Assembly (NCBI GenBank): GCA_002422605.1
Contig: DISW01000023.1
Span: 62,001-126,000, forward strand
Length of the DNA stretch: 64,000 nt
Source: Bacteriovoracaceae bacterium UBA6200
Lineage (GTDB): Bacteria > Bdellovibrionota > Bacteriovoracia > Bacteriovoracales > Bacteriovoracaceae
Direction of reading: 5' to 3'
Shown here: piece after piece, positions 35,300 to 43,570 of the stretch
How positions within the stretch are numbered: position 1 is the first letter of the stretch
Layout: each line of letters begins with the position of its first letter
Notes under the pieces: model-generated
What the model was told of the DNA's origin: nothing
Seen by the model: the letters and a program-made list of their open reading frames with translations, nothing else
Database searches by the model: none
Translations under genes and position numbers: made by a program

Positions 35300-37759
35300 A
35301 TGAATGAACGCCGTCTAACGGTATTTAGAAAAATATCCATCAATCTCTGGTTGGCCTTAACCTATGTTCTGGCCTCAAATATGAGTGATTTTTTTGCTGA
35401 TTACTCATCGGTTCCCAATCCCATTTGGCCGCCAAGTGGGATTGCTCTGGCCTTGGCCCTCATTCTTGGCTTTCGTCATATCATTCCTGGAATTATCTTA
35501 GGGAGTCTTTTAAGTGGCATAACCCGTTCCTGGCCGCTAGAGGCGACGTTAGGGATTTTAGCGGGAGGATTAATCCAACCCATCCTTTCCACCGTCATCA
35601 TTCAAGTTTTAAATAAGGGGAAGTTTTCATTCAAACGGCCTACAGATATTTTTCATTTCATCGTTGTGGCCGCCATTTTTTCACCAATAGTGAGTAATTT
35701 TCTTAATTCCTATTCACTCCATTGGAGTGGAGCAATTTCCTTGGATGAAGTAGGTGGATCCTGGTTGGACTGGGCGATTGGAGATGCATTGGGGGTTCTG
35801 ATCTTCATGCCTTTTACCTGGCGATTCTTCCATAAAACTTCAAGACCAATTAATTATCAAGAAGGTTTAGTTCTCTATGGGCTTCTTACTGTTTGTAGTT
35901 TTTGGGCCTTTGGAGATGATTGGGGTCGAACTGCTCTATTAATTCCTTTCATCACCTGGGCAGCACTTCGCTTTAGTTACATGGGTGTAAGTATTGCCTC
36001 TTTGATCATAGGTGCAGTCGGAACCTGGAAAACAGTCATTTTATTGAGACCAATGGATATTAACATTGGTCATGAATATATTTTGTGGTTGCAGCTTTTT
36101 ATCGCTGCTGTGACTGTGGCCGGATATTTTCTTGCTACTATCATGGAGGCTGATGAACGCATTGAGGCCAAGGAGATGGAGTTATCCATCAATCGAAAAA
36201 GAAACAAAATTGCGGAAGACGCTTTGGAAATTCTTGATCAAACGCTTAATAGGTCTCCCATTGGTTTTGCCTTAATTGATAAGAATTTTAAATTTATCCG
36301 GGTTAACGAAGCTCTGGCCGAGATTAATGACATCGAAGCCAATATGTACTTAGGAAAAACAATTAAAGAAATACTTCCTCAATATGCCGAATCGATTGAG
36401 GGCAACGTGGCCAAGGTTCTAAGGAATGGTGAATCTTTTACGGTCCTCATGAACTGCCCGAAAAAAGATGAATCAATTCTGAAAGTACTCGTGAGTTATT
36501 ATCCCATTCGTTATCCTTCCTCTTATGAGCTTTTCGGGGTAGGAATTTCGATGCAGGATCTTTCGGAACAGCTCCGTACCACCAAGCTTCTGGAAGATAA
36601 CCAGGAAAGACTTAATTTTGCTCAAGATGCCGGACAAATTGGTGCCTTCGAGTGGGATATTAAGACTGATAAGTTTCTGGCAGGCCCACAATTCCAGGCG
36701 ATCTACGAAGTAAGTTCCATGGAGGTTCTGAAGGATTGGGAGAAGTGGGTTCATCCGGATGACATTGTGAGAGTCAAAAAGTTTATTCAGGAAACAATTC
36801 TAGTAGAAAAAGAATTTAGTGTTAATTACCGAATCATCACTCCCAATAAGCAGTTAAAGTGGATTCTTGCCCGTGGGAAAATTCTGCGTGATCCTCAGAC
36901 CGATGATCTAAGAATGATTGGTATTAATATTGATATCACTGAGCAAAAAGACATTGAATATAAGCTTAGACTGACTGAGGCCAATCTCCTTCATGCTTTA
37001 AATACCCGTGATGAATTTATGGCGATTGCTTCCCATGAACTTAAAACGCCACTCACATCTTTAAAGCTTCAAAACCAGCTTTATCAAAAAACCCTAAGAG
37101 ATAGGGCCGCCTCTTCCCTTGATCCGAAAAAGTTATCGGCCCTCCTTGAGAAGAACAGTCGTCAGATTGATCGGCTCACACGTTTAGTGGATGACATGCT
37201 TGATATTTCCCGAATCAGCACAGGAAAGCTTTCCTTGAAGAAAGAAGTAGGGGAACTTAAGTCGGTTATGGAAGAAGTGATAAGTCGTTTGCATGAACAG
37301 TTTATGGCCAGTGGATCCGGAATACCGCAAATTCAATGCCTGGATCAAGTCACTGGTGAATGGGATCTCATGCGGCTTGAACAAGTGATGTTCAATGTTC
37401 TCATCAATGCCATTCGCTATGGGAGAGGTAATCCTATTTCCCTTGCACTTAAAAACCTGCCTGGTCATGTCCATATAACGGTTAAGGACCAAGGTCAGGG
37501 AATTGCAAAGTCCGATCTGGACAAAATTTTTCTACGATTCGAGCGTGGACTTCTTGCCCGGGAGATCAGTGGGCTGGGTCTTGGACTTTATATTTCTCAA
37601 CAAATTGTTGAGGCCCATGGTGGAAAAATTTGGGTTGAAAGCCAGATGGGGGTTGGTTCAACCTTTCACATCACTATTCCCAAGATCTCTTTTCCTAACC
37701 TAGAAGAAAATTTGTCATTGGTATCACGAGCAACCCAGAAAGAAACTGAGAGAGTTTAA
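35300..37759 (+). CDS. MASE1-domain sensor histidine kinase with two PAS domains
   Basis: 819 residues from ATG 35300 (AAGGA lies about 10 nt upstream; a nearer ATG at 35288 overlaps that site). About eight membrane helices at 1-290 form a MASE1-type sensor region (NPIWPPSGIALALALILGF). PAS 1 at about 310-425, PAS 2 with a PAC-like end (NIDITEQK) at 435-550. HisKA with SHELKTPLT (phospho-His579), then HATPase motifs N (FNVLINAIRYG), G1 (DQGQGIAKSDL), F (FLRFERG) and G2 (GLGLGLYIS). No receiver domain and no response regulator next to it, so it is an orphan kinase. Its end overlaps the convergent ZIP gene by 65 bp. Confidence 0.93.
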   Translation: MNERRLTVFRKISINLWLALTYVLASNMSDFFADYSSVPNPIWPPSGIALALALILGFRHIIPGIILGSLLSGITRSWPLEATLGILAGGLIQPILSTVIIQVLNKGKFSFKRPTDIFHFIVVAAIFSPIVSNFLNSYSLHWSGAISLDEVGGSWLDWAIGDALGVLIFMPFTWRFFHKTSRPINYQEGLVLYGLLTVCSFWAFGDDWGRTALLIPFITWAALRFSYMGVSIASLIIGAVGTWKTVILLRPMDINIGHEYILWLQLFIAAVTVAGYFLATIMEADERIEAKEMELSINRKRNKIAEDALEILDQTLNRSPIGFALIDKNFKFIRVNEALAEINDIEANMYLGKTIKEILPQYAESIEGNVAKVLRNGESFTVLMNCPKKDESILKVLVSYYPIRYPSSYELFGVGISMQDLSEQLRTTKLLEDNQERLNFAQDAGQIGAFEWDIKTDKFLAGPQFQAIYEVSSMEVLKDWEKWVHPDDIVRVKKFIQETILVEKEFSVNYRIITPNKQLKWILARGKILRDPQTDDLRMIGINIDITEQKDIEYKLRLTEANLLHALNTRDEFMAIASHELKTPLTSLKLQNQLYQKTLRDRAASSLDPKKLSALLEKNSRQIDRLTRLVDDMLDISRISTGKLSLKKEVGELKSVMEEVISRLHEQFMASGSGIPQIQCLDQVTGEWDLMRLEQVMFNVLINAIRYGRGNPISLALKNLPGHVHITVKDQGQGIAKSDLDKIFLRFERGLLAREISGLGLGLYISQQIVEAHGGKIWVESQMGVGSTFHITIPKISFPNLEENLSLVSRATQKETERV

Positions 37760-38420
37760 GTCTTTTGCCGGCACTCACGGCTTCTTCAATTTCCAAGGCC
37801 ACCGATGTCATCATCGCACCACCGGCAAGGGAAAGAAGAAGCGGAAGAAGGACAGCAGTCTTATCAATCATAAATCCTGCCATGACAGCTCCGGAAAATT
37901 CAAGAAGACCTGATCCAACACCACCTATAATTGCGTGGCGAAGCTTTAGCCCTAAACCTTTAAGAAGAAGAGTTAAGAGAAGTCCCTCAACAATATTTTG
38001 AACCGAAAGGGCGACTTGAAGAGGAATGGCATCATTAAGCTCCATTCCGGCGAGGGAAGCGCCAGCTCCCATACCTTCAGGAAGGTTATGGAAAATGAGA
38101 GCGCCAATCAGAAGAACTTTATAATTTGTTTTTTGTTCAGAAGTACTAAAAGTGCTGATGAGTTTGTGCATGAGATAAATAAACCCACCACCCAAAATGA
38201 GTCCGCTTAATACTAGTAAGTTGTTGTTGCCTTTCATAAGCTCAGGGCCCACGAGGGAGAAGGCCACTGCAGAGAGCATAACTCCCAGAGCAAAATCCAT
38301 GCTCATTTGACACTTTTGTAAGCGCTCGCTACGGTTGAACCAAGGGGCAAGTAACGAACCAGCACCTGTGCTGATGAATGAGACTAGTCCGCCTATTACT
38401 GCTAATAAAACCATACTCAT
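37695..38420 (-). CDS. ZIP-family divalent metal transporter
   Basis: 241 residues, eight predicted helices. Metal-site helices are visible: helix 4 ALIFHNLPEGMGAG (HNxPEG) and helix 5 ALSVQNIVEGLLLTL (QNxxEG, with Pro replaced by Val). ZIP proteins import Zn, Fe or related ions down a gradient; the ion is not predictable here. The early segment SFISTGAGSLLAPWF and the end VALEIEEAVSAGKRL are family-like. Convergent with the histidine kinase. Confidence 0.88.
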   Translation of the reverse strand: MSMVLLAVIGGLVSFISTGAGSLLAPWFNRSERLQKCQMSMDFALGVMLSAVAFSLVGPELMKGNNNLLVLSGLILGGGFIYLMHKLISTFSTSEQKTNYKVLLIGALIFHNLPEGMGAGASLAGMELNDAIPLQVALSVQNIVEGLLLTLLLKGLGLKLRHAIIGGVGSGLLEFSGAVMAGFMIDKTAVLLPLLLSLAGGAMMTSVALEIEEAVSAGKRLKLSQFLSGLLVIPMTNFLLG

Positions 38421-38504
38421 TGGATCCTCCTTGTACTTATTATCGCGCTAATGTCCCGGATGATCCAATCACTAGTATTGATCGCCTGATAGAGGGGCTC
38501 TAAT

Positions 38505-38633
38505 ATGATGAAGGCCACAAGCACACAGTATTTCGTCGGCCAAGTTTCCAATGGGAATAAAGAAATCACGGCAAGATGCCCTATTAACAAACTTCTTTCC
38601 AGCGACATTAATATCGAAACCAGCGAAATTTAA
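38505..38633 (+). CDS. Possible small protein, 42 residues
   Basis: ATG 38505 with GAGGGG 7 nt upstream, running to TAA at 38631-38633. The residue mix is balanced (MMKATSTQYFVGQVSNGNKE..., end ..DINIETSEI), with codons like the backbone and no hydrophobic bias. It fills most of the gap between the ZIP and cheX genes. No homologue known to me; a chance ORF is possible. An overlapping antisense frame (38417-38608) is less convincing. Confidence 0.35.
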   Translation: MMKATSTQYFVGQVSNGNKEITARCPINKLLSSDINIETSEI

Positions 38634-38652
38634 AGTATTCGATCAAAATAGA

Positions 38653-38690
38653 TAAGTTTCCTTAAGCTTGGGAAGGAAACTTACCGATAG
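38653..38690 (+). promoter_or_regulatory. Inverted repeat and weak sigma28-like site upstream of cheX
   Basis: TAAGTTTCCTT, 9-nt spacer, AAGGAAACTTA is a perfect 11-bp inverted repeat (38653-38683). The right arm runs into CCGATA (38684-38689), the core of a FliA-type -10, with TAAGCTTG 12 bp upstream as a weak -35. It ends 28 bp before the cheX ATG. Confidence 0.4.
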
Positions 38691-38717
38691 GGTGCTTACT
38701 CTCAAAGGACGTATTTA

Positions 38718-39188
38718 ATGATCGATATCAACTTTATCAATCCATTTCTTGGTGCCACTCTTCATGTTTTAAAAGTTCAGGCCAATATCGAGGCGACTCC
38801 CGGCAAGGTCTACATGAAAAAGCCTGCAGATACTCTTAAAGGCGATGTCTCAGGTGTGATTGGGATTGTGTCTGATACTTTTAATGGTTCAGTGATTATT
38901 AGTTTTCCCGAACAAACCTTCTTAAATGTTATTGGCGGAATGCTCGGTGAGACCTACACAGAACTCAATAAAGAAATACTCGACGGAGCTGGTGAAATTA
39001 CCAATATGATTTTCGGTCAGGCTAAAATTACCCTTAATGAAAGAGGCTATGGTATTAAAATTGCACTTCCTCAAGTCATTACAGGTAAGGGTCACTCTTT
39101 GTCGGCCATGAGTAAGGGGCCAACCGTGGTGATTCCTTTTACTAGTCCAGTCGGAGATTTCTTCGTGGAGATTAGTTTATCAGAGTAA
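38718..39188 (+). CDS. cheX: CheX-type chemotaxis phosphatase
   Basis: 156 residues with the CheC/CheX/FliY fold. The catalytic helix carries ExxN in DGAGEITNMIFGQAK (Glu and Asn on consecutive turns), which dephosphorylates CheY-P. The preceding VIISFPEQTFLNVIGGMLGE segment and the later VVIPF strand fit CheX. Next gene is a chemoreceptor, 55 bp on, so it is part of the chemotaxis gene set. Cytoplasmic. Confidence 0.88.
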   Translation: MIDINFINPFLGATLHVLKVQANIEATPGKVYMKKPADTLKGDVSGVIGIVSDTFNGSVIISFPEQTFLNVIGGMLGETYTELNKEILDGAGEITNMIFGQAKITLNERGYGIKIALPQVITGKGHSLSAMSKGPTVVIPFTSPVGDFFVEISLSE

Positions 39189-39196
39189 ATTTTCAT

Positions 39197-39223
39197 TAAA
39201 TTTTTCCTCGTATTTTCCGAAAA
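39197..39223 (+). promoter_or_regulatory. Sigma28 (FliA)-like promoter for the chemoreceptor gene
   Basis: TAAATTTT, exactly 11 bp, TCCGAAAA. Compared with the E. coli FliA consensus TAAAGTTT-N11-GCCGATAA, 7 of 8 and 6 of 8 positions match. It ends about 20 bp before the ATG and would link the receptor to the flagellar regulon. Confidence 0.55.
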
Positions 39224-39243
39224 GAAACATACAAGGAAATATC

Positions 39244-40608
39244 ATGAAACTATCAATCAAATTCAAAACATTTATTCTCTGTACTACGGTCATGGGTGTC
39301 CTCTTCGTGATGGCCGGGTACAGTTTTTATTCTATCTCTTCCCTAGGGGCTTACCTTTCGGAGAGTGGTGGAGTTGCCCAGGAAAAGCTATTCGCTGATG
39401 CCCTCTACGTCTACGGTGGAGGTTTTCTTCTCGCGGCCATCGTTTCAATCATGATCTTCCGCTACATCTCAAAAGTTCAAGCAAGTCTGGATGAAGTAAG
39501 CCACAAGTTTAAAAAAGATATCGAAAGCATTAATCAAACCTCTCTGGATATGGCGAGTGTCTCAGGAAGACTTTCTGAGGCCGCAACCGAGCAGGCAGCA
39601 AGCTTACAGGAAACAGTGGCAAGCCTTGATGAAATTTCGGCCATGATTACTCGTAACGCTGACAGTGCTTCAAGTTCTGCTAAGATGTCTGAGCAATCAA
39701 CCGTCATCGCTCAGAAGGGGAAAGAGAAAACCGAACAGATGATGGAATCAATTACTTCCATCGCCTCCGGTAACGATGAGATTATTGTTCAGATGCAAAA
39801 ATCCAATGCTCAAATTTCTGAGATCGTAAAAGTTATTAAAAATATCGAACTTAAAACTCAAGTCATTAACGATATCGTGTTTCAAACAAAACTTCTCTCT
39901 TTCAACGCTTCCGTTGAAGCCGCCAGGGCCGGAGAACACGGTAAAGGCTTCTCGGTAGTTGCTGAAGAAGTCGGGAACCTTGCTACTATGTCAGGAACCG
40001 CCGCCACTGAAATCACTGCGATGCTTAATGAATCCGTTCAGCAAGTAACAGCGATCGTTGATGGAACGAAACATTTGATGGAGGACCTCATCCGCCAGTC
40101 CCGGGAAAAAGTTGATTTTGGAACACAAACAGCTCGCGAGTGTAAAGACTCTCTGGATGAAATCCTGGTGAACGTTTCTTCTGTGAATGAAATGGTTCGC
40201 GAGATCTCAACTGCTTCACAAGAGCAGTCTACTGGTGTGATCGAAATTAATAAGGCGATGAGTGAACTGGATCTCGTGACTCAATCGAACTCAGGCATTG
40301 CTCTTGATTCTTCGAAGTTTGCGAATAACTTGAATGCACAACTTGCAAGTATTAATACGCTGGTTGATCAATTAGCGAAGTTCTCTGATGGTTCTAGTTC
40401 AGGGCCAAAGAAGCCTAAGGAAGAGAAGAAAAAAGTAGAGAAGAAGAAAGAAGAGAAGCCAAAAAATGTGGTTGAGTTCAAGAAACCGAATAAAGAAGTA
40501 TTGGAAGCTTTTGAGCCGGCCGCACCGGTCGCACCACCTAAGAAGAAAGTTGTGGGGTTAGAATTTGAAGCTCCCAAACACGATGATGTCCGCTTCGAAG
40601 ATGTTTAA
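39244..40608 (+). CDS. Methyl-accepting chemotaxis protein with a very small periplasmic region
   Basis: 454 residues. TM1 at about 8-30 and TM2 at about 58-76 enclose only about 28 periplasmic residues, so a classic ligand-binding domain is absent. No HAMP is obvious. The signalling helices include two runs with many Gln/Glu (possible methylation sites) and the hairpin tip FQTKLLSFNASVEAARAGEHGKGFSVVAEEV. After about residue 380 comes a Lys/Glu-rich then Pro/Ala-rich tail ending EAPKHDDVRFEDV, unusual in length. Preceded by AAGGAAA and a FliA-like promoter. Senses probably a membrane or cytoplasmic signal. Confidence 0.92.
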   Translation: MKLSIKFKTFILCTTVMGVLFVMAGYSFYSISSLGAYLSESGGVAQEKLFADALYVYGGGFLLAAIVSIMIFRYISKVQASLDEVSHKFKKDIESINQTSLDMASVSGRLSEAATEQAASLQETVASLDEISAMITRNADSASSSAKMSEQSTVIAQKGKEKTEQMMESITSIASGNDEIIVQMQKSNAQISEIVKVIKNIELKTQVINDIVFQTKLLSFNASVEAARAGEHGKGFSVVAEEVGNLATMSGTAATEITAMLNESVQQVTAIVDGTKHLMEDLIRQSREKVDFGTQTARECKDSLDEILVNVSSVNEMVREISTASQEQSTGVIEINKAMSELDLVTQSNSGIALDSSKFANNLNAQLASINTLVDQLAKFSDGSSSGPKKPKEEKKKVEKKKEEKPKNVVEFKKPNKEVLEAFEPAAPVAPPKKKVVGLEFEAPKHDDVRFEDV

Positions 40609-40751
40609 ATAAACGTGTCATAGTGCTGAATGAGTTGGATCTCATCTTTACCCTGGGTGTAGGCTTCGATCAGCAAGAAGGAATTGTCTTCAATCGCGGC
40701 CCGGGCCCCGAAAGAAAGAAGAAGTAAAAGGAGCGCCCGGACTGTTTTCAA
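40605..40751 (-). CDS. Possible 48-residue exported peptide or truncated outer-membrane protein start
   Basis: TTG 40751 lies 2 bp after the stop of the upstream zinc-ribbon gene, ending in TAA at 40605-40607, 4 bp into the convergent receptor gene. Residues 1-18 (MKTVRALLLLLLSFGARA) form a clean signal peptide. The following DNSFLLIEAYTQGKDEIQLIQHY resembles the beginning of a family of outer-membrane proteins (NSFL.EEAYNQ...VQHI), but the frame stops there. So it is either a genuine short exported peptide or a remnant of a deleted gene. Confidence 0.5.
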   Translation of the reverse strand: MKTVRALLLLLLSFGARAAIEDNSFLLIEAYTQGKDEIQLIQHYDTFI

Positions 40752-40753
40752 GT

Positions 40754-40996
40754 TTAGAGCTGAGGCACGTGATCCTGGAGCTCAGTGATGCCTTTTTGTC
40801 GGGCACAGCCAGCACAGCAGAAGAACTCCTCTCCCGACTCCATCCCATGGCCTATGATCTGGGTGCCGCAGGTGACGCAAACAGGAGCGAGTAGACCGAT
40901 CGCGCATTCAAAGCAGTCAAACGTATAAGTTTTGTCGTCTTTTAGGACTTTAAAGGTCTTCTCATAGGCATTTCCGCATTTGTCACATCTTTCCAT
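40754..40996 (-). CDS. Small zinc-ribbon protein
   Basis: 80 residues with ten Cys in CxxC-like pairs: CDKC, CFEC, CVTC, CCAGC. Two or more zinc sites are likely, with a shape like LIM/rubredoxin-type ribbons. No further domain. It precedes the 48-residue exported peptide frame with a 2-bp gap. Function unknown; protein or nucleic-acid binding is the usual guess. Confidence 0.75.
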   Translation of the reverse strand: MERCDKCGNAYEKTFKVLKDDKTYTFDCFECAIGLLAPVCVTCGTQIIGHGMESGEEFFCCAGCARQKGITELQDHVPQL

Positions 40997-41076
40997 AGGT
41001 GCTCCTTTGATCAGCTTAAATTACCTGAGCAGGGGAAAGAACTAAAGTCATGCGGTTTCAATACCAAATTAATTGG

Positions 41077-41105
41077 TTTGTGGCCGTGAGGGCCAAAATT
41101 ATGCT
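41077..41105 (+). promoter_or_regulatory. Candidate ssrA promoter
   Basis: TTTGTG, 17 bp, TATGCT, about 20 bp before the mature tmRNA 5' end. Transcription would start a few bases before the mature end, in line with RNase P trimming of the precursor. Match is moderate. Confidence 0.4.
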
Positions 41106-41124
41106 ATTCTTTCAGAACTTATCC

Positions 41125-41490
41125 GGGGGTGCCCAGGTTTCGACGGGGAACTAGAAGGATTGAGTGCGTGCAGAGGTTGATCGACAGGCCTCTTCAAAAG
41201 TCGATCACATGTTAATCGGCAACGATTACGCAATGGCTGCTTAATTAGTTTTTAACTAATTGGTACCTGAGGGGCCAGCACCGATAACAAAAAGCTGGTA
41301 AAGACGATGGCGGATCGTCCGTAATATAAACCGCAAAGAGATCAGGTGTGGTTACTCTTTAAAGGCCACGACTGTTTGCTACTTCAGTAAAGAGTAGAAA
41401 TAGTATCGGTACTAACTTACCGGAGACGCACGTGGGACTCTCTATTGGAAGGTTCTTCGGACGTGGGTTCGATTCCCACCACCTCCACCA
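41125..41490 (+). ncRNA. ssrA: Transfer-messenger RNA (tmRNA)
   Basis: 366 nt. The 5' end GGGGGTG pairs with CACCTCC before the 3' ACCA, forming the acceptor stem; TTCGATTC is the T-arm loop. The tag reading frame GGC AAC GAT TAC GCA ATG GCT GCT TAA (41218-41244) encodes GNDYAMAA, close to Bdellovibrio-type tags as I recall them. It rescues stalled ribosomes together with SmpB. The 3' end is the attachment site of the adjacent island, whose left boundary restores an intact tmRNA end. Confidence 0.95.
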
Positions 41491-41491
41491 T
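41474..41491 (+). repeat. attL, left island attachment repeat
   Basis: TCCCACCACCTCCACCAT, the last 17 bases of ssrA plus T. Identical over exactly 18 bp to the right copy; the flanking bases differ on both sides. Confidence 0.88.
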
Positions 41492-41553
41492 AATTTAGGT
41501 GGGCCCCCAAACTAATCGAAATTGTTGATGTTTTTCACACGCTCGAAAGGGCG

Positions 41554-41571
41554 TGTGGCAGAAATGTGGCA
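41554..41571 (+). repeat. Left pair of TGTGGCA repeats, probable integrase arm-type sites
   Basis: TGTGGCA at 41554-41560 and 41565-41571, 11-bp period, 63 bp inside attL. The same pair with the same period recurs near attR. The region also holds a 7-bp stem CACACGC/GCGTGTG (41536-41557) overlapping the first copy. Confidence 0.6.
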
Positions 41572-41642
41572 GGCTCTAAGAATTCTTAACTAATCTTTCT
41601 CTGAATTTAATCGATCAGTCGTTAACTTTTCAAAAGGTTTTT

Positions 41643-43535
41643 ATGACTGCCAAGCAAATCAATTTGTATCGATTGGACACCGAAGCTCTAAATGAAAAAC
41701 TTGAAATGAAAAATCATAATAAGATTGATTCGTTTGTAAGAATGTCTACCTATAGTAAATCTGGTGGTTATGAGAAGATAGTGCTTTCAGTTCAAGAGGA
41801 TGGCCTTGAAGAAGCGATATTATATTATGACAATAGTAAAAGTATTAGTACATGGAAGGATTTTTTAAAGGGAGCAACTCCTGTTAAAGAGGATGCTCCC
41901 AAACTAAAATCATTAATTTCACGTGAACAGCAAACAGTTTCTTTTTGTCTTTTTCTTAATTTCAAAAACAAAGGTAAACCTAATCGAGTATTTGCATTTT
42001 GTGGTGGTAGCGGTCACTATTTGCTTGGTGGCTTGCTTTCACAAATGTTTGGCATCGATGTAATAACAAGATTATTCGACAATAAGGCAATATCTACGCT
42101 ATCGACTGGCGAAAATATGCTTTCGGGATCTGTACTAAGTACAAAAAAAAATTTCCGGAAAAATTGGCGACTTGATTATGAAGATGATATTGGTAAGATC
42201 TACTCATCATTGTCATCTATAATTAAATCAGAAATTCTAAAACCTATTACAGTTGGATTGAAAATTGGAAAAATTGATCTAATTACGTGTGTTGCAAATA
42301 ATACTTTCCAGCTTAAGAAAGCATTAGATGTTAAGCAATCCGCAATTTTGGCTAAAAATATCAATAAGCTTTTAAATGACTACCCTGAACCTAGAGTACA
42401 TTTGAGTGGCGTTCAGCGAGTTCAGAAAAGTTCTAGTCTTACTCAACAAGTTCACGATTTTATCATTGATAAAATCCACAAGTACCTTTCGAAAACGATT
42501 CCATCTCTGGATTTTGATTTCGTTCCTCAGGATGGTTCAAGCGATTATCTTGCTTGTAGTGAATTTCAATTAGTATCTTCGCGGGGAAGAGAATCACTTG
42601 TTAACTTTGATTCTCTTGGATTTGACCTTGAGAGCATAGTCAAAGAGCTTCACGTAACCACTGAGAAATTTAAAGATAAAAAAGGGAAGTTATTATCTTT
42701 AATGGACTTCAAAGAAGCTTTAATGGATTTGTACTTTAAGTTCTTAGATCAAAATGACTATCCTCGTAGATATCGCTTTATTGATCTTATAAGTGGCGAA
42801 GTTCTAATTAATAAGACGTATTATTTTAAATTGGAAACGAACATTTTCATTGTTGTGAAAGAATACATTAAGAAATTAAATTCAACTGCAGAAATGGTTC
42901 TGAATTTGGTCGAAAACAAAGACCTACTTGCTAAATACACATGGAATAAACAACAAGGGAAAAAAGATAATGAGTTTACTTACATTCAAAAGTTTTTTAA
43001 AGATAAAGAGTATTTAGTAAGTCACACGATTAAAGTTCACAATATTGAACTATTTGATATTTTAAAAATTGATCACTCTGAGAAGAAAATCTACATAATT
43101 CATATAAAGGATGGACTCGATGTTAAGATGAGAGATTTGCATCAGCAAGTATTTACTTCCACTGTCTTAATCGAAGAATCAGCTAAAAGTGATGGAGGTC
43201 ATTTAAAGGAACTCTATAAACAAATTAAAAAAAAATCAATGACAGTTCACTCTGCTGGTAGAGACTATAAAGTCTTGTATAACAAAGAGCTCATAAAACA
43301 TTGCAAGATTATTGTGAAGGACTATACGGAAAATCAATTTGTAGAAATGTTTAAAAGTTATGGACGTATATACTGCGCGGCACTGCATGCAGGTGGGAAG
43401 GCATCTGATTCACTTCCCAACAAAGTTAAGAATTCCACATCAAACATTGCAAAACAATCCATAGTACAAATGGGAAGAGATTCAGCTCAATTAGTTGACT
43501 TCGGTCAATCATTAAAGATCATTGAAATAAAATAA
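41643..43535 (+). CDS. DUF6119 / TIGR04141 sporadically distributed protein
   Basis: 630 residues, soluble, AT-rich gene. The pattern fits TIGR04141: KPNRVFAFCGGSGHYLLGGLLSQMFGIDVITRLFDNKAIST near 115-160 (family: v.a.tfGyG..ll....e..FGl...ln.id...i), and a C-terminal half with IHIKDGLDVKMRDLHQQVFTSTVLIEESAKSD, which fits a substrate-binding or nuclease-like segment (YIIHIKDG) of the family. Members sit in mobile islands beside restriction genes and are thought to be defence-linked; biochemical role unknown. It is the first gene inside the island and could be reached by ssrA readthrough. Confidence 0.78.
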   Translation: MTAKQINLYRLDTEALNEKLEMKNHNKIDSFVRMSTYSKSGGYEKIVLSVQEDGLEEAILYYDNSKSISTWKDFLKGATPVKEDAPKLKSLISREQQTVSFCLFLNFKNKGKPNRVFAFCGGSGHYLLGGLLSQMFGIDVITRLFDNKAISTLSTGENMLSGSVLSTKKNFRKNWRLDYEDDIGKIYSSLSSIIKSEILKPITVGLKIGKIDLITCVANNTFQLKKALDVKQSAILAKNINKLLNDYPEPRVHLSGVQRVQKSSSLTQQVHDFIIDKIHKYLSKTIPSLDFDFVPQDGSSDYLACSEFQLVSSRGRESLVNFDSLGFDLESIVKELHVTTEKFKDKKGKLLSLMDFKEALMDLYFKFLDQNDYPRRYRFIDLISGEVLINKTYYFKLETNIFIVVKEYIKKLNSTAEMVLNLVENKDLLAKYTWNKQQGKKDNEFTYIQKFFKDKEYLVSHTIKVHNIELFDILKIDHSEKKIYIIHIKDGLDVKMRDLHQQVFTSTVLIEESAKSDGGHLKELYKQIKKKSMTVHSAGRDYKVLYNKELIKHCKIIVKDYTENQFVEMFKSYGRIYCAALHAGGKASDSLPNKVKNSTSNIAKQSIVQMGRDSAQLVDFGQSLKIIEIK

Positions 43536-43570
43536 GGTTTGAATAGGCATACGCCTACTCAAACCTTATT
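43531..43570. terminator. Strong bidirectional terminator between DUF6119 gene and integrase
   Basis: AATAAGGTTTGA and TCAAACCTTATT form a perfect 12-bp stem, with an inner TAGGC/GCCTA stem. It contains or touches both stop codons, and A/T-rich flanks follow on either side. Confidence 0.75.

Noticed and set aside
38417..38608. Minus-strand ORF upstream of the ZIP gene
   Set aside because: Overlaps the ZIP start region on the same strand in another frame and covers the 42-residue candidate; no supporting features.
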